Part shown: piece after piece, positions 6,147 to 11,029 of the stretch
How the letters are laid out: the number at the start of each line of letters is the position of its first letter
Numbering within the stretch: the first letter of the stretch is position 1
Assembly: GCA_023228725.1 (NCBI GenBank)
Contig: JALOAQ010000096.1
Span: 1-11,029 of the forward strand
Direction of reading: 5' to 3'
DNA length: 11,029 nt
Source of the DNA: Bacteroidales bacterium
GTDB taxonomy: Bacteria; Bacteroidota; Bacteroidia; Bacteroidales; ML635J-15
Translations under genes and position numbers: made by a program
Notes under the pieces: model-generated
What the model was told of the DNA's origin: nothing
What the model saw: only the letters and a program-made list of their open reading frames with translations
Database searches by the model: none

Positions 6147-9100
6147 TTCGTTTCTCACACTTATAGTTCTAGTTGTAGTATCAGTACAATATCTATCAGT
6201 TTCAGCTACTAATATTACTTGATATTCTCCTATATTTTTATATGTATGGCGTGGGTTTACAAATAGTGAACTATCACCATCTCCAAAGTACCAATAATAA
6301 TTAGAAGCATAAGAAGAGTGGTTTATAAACTCAATTTCACCATCTATAAAAGAAACTATTTGAGATGAAGTTTCAAAATTAGCAATTGGTCCTTGATAAA
6401 CCGTGATAAAGTTTTCAATTTCACGTTTAAATTTACAGCCAAATAAATCTTTAACTTCAAGGCTTACAGTATAAACTCCCGGTTCTTTATAAATATGAAC
6501 AGGATTTTTCTCGGTTGAATATTTTTTATCACCAAAATTCCACAAATACGTTTGTCCAAAATTTGGAGTTTCTTCAGTAAAATGAGCCGCAAAAGGTGGA
6601 CAACCCGCAACACTTTCTACAGTGAATAAATTTTTTGGTTTTGGGCGAGCATTTATAAGGATAGAATCCACAACTTTTGGTGTTCCACACATATCTGCAA
6701 GAGTAATATAATACATTGTAGTTGTATCAGGATTAACAGTAAAAGGCGAAGGTACAACTCTACCATCTTGTAAAGTCATTAAATAAGGGCCTCCGTTTCC
6801 TCCTTCAACATCAACGTGAATTATAGCCGGATCGCCAGGGCAAACCGTGTCATTGCTAGTAACCACAGAATTAATTACTAAATCAGGATTAACATAAACA
6901 GTAGTACTAACTCTATCGCTTTTACAACCATGGGAATCTGTAACGACTAAGCTATAAGTTGTAGTTGTCGATGGGCTTACGGTATATAGATTTGAGTTCC
7001 AAACACTTCCATCGCTACCTTCCCATCTAAAATCATAATATGGAGTTCCACCAGTTGCTTGATTATTAAGGCTTACTGATTGAGTTTTGCAAATAGTTTT
7101 ATTACTCATAGGTAAAACAATAATTTTTGATGGTTGAGTAATTTCAAAATCTGAAACTATCCTACAATTATGATCGTCTAAAACTGTTACTGTATAACTT
7201 CCTGCATTTCCAACAAAAGTTTCTGTATTATGTCCATTAGGCCAAGTATAAGTATAAGGACTTACTCCACCTTGAACATAAATATTGGCTTCTCCATCAT
7301 CATAACCAAAGCAAGTTGCTGGTTTTACGGTTGATGAGTATACTAATTGAGTTGGTTGCTCAATAACAAAATTATTTGCAACAGAACAGCCGATAAGGTC
7401 AGTAACTGTTACAGTATAAATTCCTGCACACAAACCTGAATATATATGATTATCCGAACCCCAAGAATACTGTAATGGAGCTAATCCACCATGCATAACA
7501 ATTTCTGCACGTCCATCACAAGATTGATAACATCTATTATGTTTAATTAGCATAGTGTCAATAATCATTTTAGGACTAACCGTAACTTTAATCGTAGCTA
7601 TATTGCTAGTACAACCATGTGCATCTAAAACATAAACTTCAAACATTCTAGTTGTATCAGGACTTACAGTATAAGTTGAGGGACCAGGGTTAAAGCTAGA
7701 ATCTTGATGGTATCTCCACATATAAGTATAAGGCACAGTTCCGCCCATAGCTTGGGCTTGAAGTACAGTTTGACTTTCTTCACAAATTGCTACATTTGGA
7801 GAAACTGTTACTAATAGTTCATTGGGCTGAGTGATTGTAACACAGTCAGTTACAGAGCATCCATTTTCGTCTGTAATAGTTACACAGTATTCACCTGCTG
7901 CAATATCAGTTCTATTTGCAGTGCCAAAACCAATATCAGACCATAAATAAGTTAAATCGCCGGTACCACCCGATGCGGTAATAGAAATATTTCCATCATT
8001 AGATTGATAACAAATAAGGTGATTAAAAGAAATATCATTTATTAAAAGTAAAGGTGGCTCTGTTACTGTAAAATTCTGTCCTGTTGTACAATTATTAGCA
8101 TCAGTAACAGTAATAGTATAATTTCCTTCGCACAAATTTGGTAAAACCGGATTTTGTGAAGCCCAAGAATATGTATAGGGTTCTGTGCCACCTGTTGGAA
8201 AAACTTCAGCTCTACCACCACAAGAGGCAAAACAAGGATCATTGTCAACTTCTATACTATGTTCTAAAACTACAGGATTTAATATATTTACTAAAGTATC
8301 GGCAGAAGAACAGCCATTTTCAGTAATATTCAACCCTACAGAGTGCATTCCTGGTTCTGTCCAATAAATTGTATATGGTCCTACACCGCTCCCATTCACA
8401 ACAGCAGCCCCATCAAAATCCCAGTTAAATGTAGCAGAACCAGTCATATTACCAACATAAGTAATAGTAGAATGGTCTGCATTACACATTATAGGTTGGT
8501 ATGTAAAAGTAGTTGTTGGAATTGGCCAAAACTCAACAGTTACTCTATCTTTATCAACACATGTAGGAGACAAATATTGCTCTGTCCACTCAAACTCATA
8601 CACTCCCCACTCACTAACTGTTACTGTTGCATGAGGAGAGTTTTGATTTGCCCAAGTTGCTGTTCCTGGTCCACTAATCATGTTCCAAGTTCCAGTATTT
8701 CCTGCAGCAATACTTGCATTAAAAGTATATGTATTTGAACAAACTGCCGCATCAAGTCCTGCATTAGTACTAGGTAAAATACAACAAGAAGGATCATCTA
8801 TAGACAAAACCTCTGCAGTTGTAGGAATACAATACGAACAACCAAAATCATCTGTTACACAGAAATTATATGCTTGTGTACCTGATGCAATTGGAATTGC
8901 TGTTGCAGTTCCACCAGAATTTGCTCCTAAGCCATTACCCGACCACGACATACCTGTAGGAGCATAAGTATGAGAGTATGACCATAAGTATGAAGGAGTT
9001 ACAGCTTGATTAAAGCCAATATCAACAGAGAACAAAGTTCCATCATCAACATCCCAGTCATCAATAATTACAACACACCACTCACCATTTATAGGACAAC

Positions 9101-10376
9101 CTATTAAATCTGCGAAATTACCTGTTGGTAAATAATCACCAGGAGGAACAGAGCCTGAATTTCCTTGGCACCATGCTGTATGCGATTGTGTTGCATTCAT
9201 GGTCCAGCAATAATCCCAACCAGTACCTGGCACACAGTTATCTGAATGGTTTGGAGATCCAAAAAACTCACCTGAACAAGGGTTGGAAGTACTATAATAA
9301 TTTATCTCTGCCTGTTGTCCATTTGGGCATTCAATATATATCCAAACATCTGCTATCCAAGAGTGTTCAATATTTAAACAAACATGTTCTAAGTCATTAA
9401 GTGAAGTAATGGTTTGTCCAGGTTGAAAAGCATTAATATTCCAACAAAATGACTGCACAACTCCCTGATCATCTGTAATACATTCTTGAACTATTTGTTC
9501 GTCAGCAATAACAATTTCCCAAGAATTTGTGGTTACATGTCCGGATAACTCAATTGCATCGCTTATACATCCACCCACTGCCGGGTCAACAGAAAGATTT
9601 GGTGGAATTGAAACTCTAACTCTAATTTGCTCTAAATAACTGACTAGACAACCATTAGCATCTTTGCCCACCAATCCGAGAAAATAACCTCCTGATTCAT
9701 TAAAAGTGTGAGTAAAAGTAGTCATGCCTACACCATTTGCCTCAATAGGAGGACCTGAGGAACTTAATGTCCAATACCAATCAGTAGTTGCATCAGATTG
9801 AGTATAGTTAACATTATTATTCGGATATGTGCCTGCTGCGGTAAAAGTAATACTTTCTCCTAGACAAACATTAATCCACATTGAATCTAAAGGTTGAGAA
9901 AATGGGAGGCTAGTACTAATAATATCTATTTCAAAATCTTGACAAGGTGGCAAACAAGAAATTACTGCAGCAAAACCAGGACGAGTAATATATCCATCAG
10001 TTTGCATATGCAATGTAAGGCAAGAACCTGTAGAAGTAAAAGTTTGATTTAATAAAGTTGTACCACCAGCATTAGTAACTAAAGCGGGACTTGTAGTGTT
10101 AGGTCCATCATATATTGATAATTTATCATAAGTTCCTGATTCAAATTCAAACTGAGTAAAGTTTAAAACTAAAAAATTCCCATCTTCAGAACATATAGTT
10201 ATTGTATAATTTTCACTACTTGAGTAATTTCCATTTGGTCCACCCGAATCATACAAAGTACCTTCACAAGTAGTAATAGTTCCACCTTGGCTAATTAAAT
10301 ATTGCTGTCCAAAGCTAGTAGCACCTATAAGCAAAAATATGCTTATAATAAATATTTTCAAACTATTGATTTTCAT
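5820..10376 (-). CDS. Very large secreted adhesin-like protein with SprB/PKD repeats and T9SS type B sorting domain
   Basis: A 1518-aa exported protein. A signal peptide (1-24, MKINSLKIFIISIFLLIG, cut after SFGQ) is followed by a CUB-like domain (about 28-141, LSIYDGPN at 86-93), a PKD/Ig-like domain (146-257), a proprotein-convertase P-domain-like segment (325-455: CLNIEHSWIADVWIYIECPNG, later NGEWCVVIIDDWDVDDGTL) and two Ig/PKD-like domains (535-618, 620-700). Four SprB-like repeats follow (715-776, 789-855, 949-1011, 1022-1086), mixed with Ig-like domains (857-936, 1088-1164, 1165-1243), then two PKD domains (1249-1327, 1328-1408; WNFGD, YFGDGD). The last 108 residues are the gliding-motility-associated / T9SS type B domain (SFTPNGDGLND at 1418-1428, IYDKWG, WDGT, TGVYYW). 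It should cross the outer membrane by T9SS and act at the cell surface or outside. Adhesion is inferred from the domains; no catalytic motif is seen. Many paired cysteines suggest disulfides. The start overlaps the upstream small gene by 14 nt. Confidence 0.93.
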   Translation of the reverse strand: MKINSLKIFIISIFLLIGATSFGQQYLISQGGTITTCEGTLYDSGGPNGNYSSSENYTITICSEDGNFLVLNFTQFEFESGTYDKLSIYDGPNTTSPALVTNAGGTTLLNQTFTSTGSCLTLHMQTDGYITRPGFAAVISCLPPCQDFEIDIISTSLPFSQPLDSMWINVCLGESITFTAAGTYPNNNVNYTQSDATTDWYWTLSSSGPPIEANGVGMTTFTHTFNESGGYFLGLVGKDANGCLVSYLEQIRVRVSIPPNLSVDPAVGGCISDAIELSGHVTTNSWEIVIADEQIVQECITDDQGVVQSFCWNINAFQPGQTITSLNDLEHVCLNIEHSWIADVWIYIECPNGQQAEINYYSTSNPCSGEFFGSPNHSDNCVPGTGWDYCWTMNATQSHTAWCQGNSGSVPPGDYLPTGNFADLIGCPINGEWCVVIIDDWDVDDGTLFSVDIGFNQAVTPSYLWSYSHTYAPTGMSWSGNGLGANSGGTATAIPIASGTQAYNFCVTDDFGCSYCIPTTAEVLSIDDPSCCILPSTNAGLDAAVCSNTYTFNASIAAGNTGTWNMISGPGTATWANQNSPHATVTVSEWGVYEFEWTEQYLSPTCVDKDRVTVEFWPIPTTTFTYQPIMCNADHSTITYVGNMTGSATFNWDFDGAAVVNGSGVGPYTIYWTEPGMHSVGLNITENGCSSADTLVNILNPVVLEHSIEVDNDPCFASCGGRAEVFPTGGTEPYTYSWASQNPVLPNLCEGNYTITVTDANNCTTGQNFTVTEPPLLLINDISFNHLICYQSNDGNISITASGGTGDLTYLWSDIGFGTANRTDIAAGEYCVTITDENGCSVTDCVTITQPNELLVTVSPNVAICEESQTVLQAQAMGGTVPYTYMWRYHQDSSFNPGPSTYTVSPDTTRMFEVYVLDAHGCTSNIATIKVTVSPKMIIDTMLIKHNRCYQSCDGRAEIVMHGGLAPLQYSWGSDNHIYSGLCAGIYTVTVTDLIGCSVANNFVIEQPTQLVYSSTVKPATCFGYDDGEANIYVQGGVSPYTYTWPNGHNTETFVGNAGSYTVTVLDDHNCRIVSDFEITQPSKIIVLPMSNKTICKTQSVSLNNQATGGTPYYDFRWEGSDGSVWNSNLYTVSPSTTTTYSLVVTDSHGCKSDRVSTTVYVNPDLVINSVVTSNDTVCPGDPAIIHVDVEGGNGGPYLMTLQDGRVVPSPFTVNPDTTTMYYITLADMCGTPKVVDSILINARPKPKNLFTVESVAGCPPFAAHFTEETPNFGQTYLWNFGDKKYSTEKNPVHIYKEPGVYTVSLEVKDLFGCKFKREIENFITVYQGPIANFETSSQIVSFIDGEIEFINHSSYASNYYWYFGDGDSSLFVNPRHTYKNIGEYQVILVAETDRYCTDTTTRTISVRNEFAFYMPTSFTPNGDGLNDCARPCGNGIDKEDFSLYIYDKWGTPVFETHKFDPDLSCEACSEGAWDGTFRGNKNKGDEIMETGVYYWYAEFKDLYGTVHKKQGQITLVR
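6885..8234 (-). repeat. Tandem duplication of a three-domain module (SprB-SprB-Ig) inside the large secreted protein
   Basis: Residues 715-936 and 949-1164 have the same domain order with near-constant offsets of 231-234 residues. SprB unit 1 aligns with unit 3; they share SC-x-GRAE, YSW, LC-x-G-x-Y(T)-x-TVTD and NF. Unit 2 aligns with unit 4 (DG, GG, YLW/YTW, ITQP). The Ig-like domain with SQTVLQAQAMGG aligns with the one with SQSVSLNNQATGG, both continuing to YTVSPDTT / YTVSPSTT. The pattern fits duplication of a block of roughly 700 nt followed by divergence; the identity is visible only at protein level. Confidence 0.7.
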
Positions 10377-10785
10377 TTTTATATTGATTATAGTTTTTAG
10401 TTAGTTTTTTTTGAGAATAAAAAGCGATAACATATCCAGTATTACCAATTCTATAAGCCGATTCCTTGTTATAAAAAATCTCATAAGAACTTAAGAGTGG
10501 GTTAAAACTTTCTTCGTCAATTGCTAATATTTTATTTTTCTTCTCCTTAGTTTCCTTATCTATTTCATATAAATAAGGCAAGGTTTCAGCCTTTTCTAAT
10601 CCCACAAACGCAACGAAATAAGAATTATCTAAAAACCAATTCAAATATGCTATTCTATCTTGGTTTGCATCTAAATATTCTTGTGAATACACATCTAATA
10701 ATCTTGGGTCTGGCGTTGTGCTTGTTTGTGCTTTACTAAAGCCAAAACATAACATAACAAAACTTATTAATATTATTTTTCTCAT
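10363..10785 (-). CDS. Small exported protein of unknown function, coupled to the large secreted protein
   Basis: A 140-aa protein I do not recognise. The chosen ATG (10783-10785) begins a clean signal peptide, MRKIILISFVMLCFGFSKAQ, with probable cleavage after SKA. A longer in-frame GTG start at 10894-10896 exists but lies inside a terminator hairpin and would bury the signal peptide. The mature part (about 120 residues) starts TSTTPDPRLLDVYSQEYLD, has aromatic stretches (RIAYLNWFLDNSYFVAFVG), a Lys/Glu-rich middle (DKETKEKKNK) and ends in Lys/Asn/Tyr-rich sequence. It has no cysteine after the signal peptide, no lipobox and no sorting domain, so it is probably periplasmic. Its last 14 nt overlap the start of the 1518-aa gene, which suggests one transcript and coupled translation. 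A role as assembly or export partner of that protein is only inference. Confidence 0.8.
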   Translation of the reverse strand: MRKIILISFVMLCFGFSKAQTSTTPDPRLLDVYSQEYLDANQDRIAYLNWFLDNSYFVAFVGLEKAETLPYLYEIDKETKEKKNKILAIDEESFNPLLSSYEIFYNKESAYRIGNTGYVIAFYSQKKLTKNYNQYKNENQ

Positions 10786-10832
10786 AATTTTAATTCTTTT
10801 TTTATGTAAACGAAAAACATTTATATTGGTTG

Positions 10833-10861
10833 CTAAAATACAAAAAATAAAAAATCTCAAA
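10833..10861 (-). promoter_or_regulatory. Candidate promoter of the small exported protein / large secreted protein operon
   Basis: Read on the minus strand, TTTG (complement of 10858-10861) is followed after 17 nt by TATTTTAG (complement of 10833-10840), a 7-of-8 match to the Bacteroidota -7 box TAnnTTTG. Transcription would begin near 10826 and give a leader of about 40 nt, AT-rich with a weak AAAGAA before the ATG. It lies just beyond the exbD terminator, the right place for a new transcription unit. Such motifs are easy to find in AT-rich DNA, so confidence is low. Confidence 0.35.
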
Positions 10862-10865
10862 CTTA

Positions 10866-10910
10866 AAGATATAAAAAAAGTGCAAGTTAATTGCACTTTT
10901 TTTATATTTT
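10866..10910. terminator. Strong intrinsic terminator hairpin after exbD
   Basis: A perfect 13-bp inverted repeat with arms 10873-10885 and 10891-10903 has a 5-nt loop GTTAA. The core GTGCAA/TTGCAC is flanked by seven A on one side and seven T on the other. Pairing continues outward through A-T pairs and one G-U to about 10866 and 10910. It starts 10 nt past the exbD stop and would end that transcript leftwards on a U-run. The A/T symmetry lets it work in both directions, though no plus-strand gene ends here. Confidence 0.88.
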
Positions 10911-10919
10911 AGATTATTA

Positions 10920-11029
10920 TTAAATTTCTTTTCTTGCCGAATAGTTAATTTTCAGAGCTGAAGCTTTTCTCAATTCTTGTTTAATATCGGTTACTATCCC
11001 CATTTTAGTATCTTGATGTACTTTTAAAG
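10920..11029 (-). CDS. exbD: ExbD/TolR-family biopolymer transport protein, C-terminal end (cut by window edge)
   Basis: Only the last 35 residues and the stop are in the window, on the minus strand. They include KVHQDTKMGIVTDIKQEL and, nine residues on, INYSARKEI. This matches from memory the C-terminus of one Bacteroidota ExbD paralogue, where a periplasmic beta strand ending in KVD-x-D-x-KMG is followed by IVTDVKQALRK and INYS. ExbD is a single-span inner-membrane protein that, with ExbB and TonB, passes proton-motive force to outer-membrane receptors. The transmembrane helix with its essential Asp lies outside the window, so function cannot be checked. The stop (10920-10922) is followed at once by the hairpin terminator, so this is the last gene of its operon. 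Confidence 0.78.
   Translation of the reverse strand, partial: LKVHQDTKMGIVTDIKQELRKASALKINYSARKEI

Noticed and set aside
8063..9400. Several plus- and minus-strand open frames of 60-131 codons within the large secreted-protein gene
   Set aside because: All overlap the continuous 1518-codon frame with recognisable domains; their translations show no family signature and reflect the low stop density of the alternative frames here.
10786..10896. N-terminal extension of the small exported protein to a GTG start at 10894-10896 (177 aa version)
   Set aside because: The start codon sits inside a perfect terminator hairpin, and the extension would place 37 residues before a good signal peptide that begins at its own ATG (10783-10785).

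Overview
The window looks like chromosomal DNA from a low-GC member of the Bacteroidota. Four things point there. A TonB-dependent receptor carries an N-terminal carboxypeptidase-regulatory-like domain. A very large secreted protein has SprB-type repeats, PKD domains and a gliding-motility / type IX secretion (T9SS type B) C-terminal domain containing FTPNGDGLND. A five-repeat DUF349 protein is present. Two genes have TAnnTTTG-type -7 promoter boxes with A-rich leaders instead of Shine-Dalgarno/sigma70 signals. Genus cannot be decided from the sequence alone.

Left block (1-2819, minus strand): a DUF349-repeat protein gene is followed, with a 17-nt overlap, by the 5' part of a TonB-dependent outer-membrane receptor gene that runs off the left edge. 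A 207-nt divergent intergenic region follows. Centre block (3027-5638, plus strand): trmD (tRNA m1G37 methyltransferase), then a Uup-type ABC-F ATPase gene with its own probable -7 box. Both are housekeeping translation-related genes.

Between the convergent uup and adhesin genes (5639-5819) lies a compact non-coding fold-back element. It has near-perfect outer inverted arms and a second, longer inner inverted repeat that competes for the same right arm. It looks like a MITE-like or REP-like dispersed element and may double as a two-way terminator.

Right block (5820-10785, minus strand): a probable two-gene operon. A small exported protein of unknown function (140 aa) overlaps by 14 nt a 1518-aa secreted, multi-domain adhesin-like protein: signal peptide, CUB-like domain, PKD/Ig-like domains, P-domain-like segment, four SprB-like repeats inside a duplicated three-domain module, two PKD domains, T9SS type B sorting domain. 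At the far right edge is the last 35 codons of an ExbD-family protein, read leftwards and closed by a long perfect hairpin terminator. ExbD-type proteins energise TonB receptors such as the one at the left edge, but the two genes are unlinked here and the pairing is only a general one.

I see no CRISPR array, tRNA, rRNA, intact transposase or defence system. The most unusual items are the fold-back element at 5649-5812 and the architecture of the large T9SS cargo protein with its unrecognised small partner.
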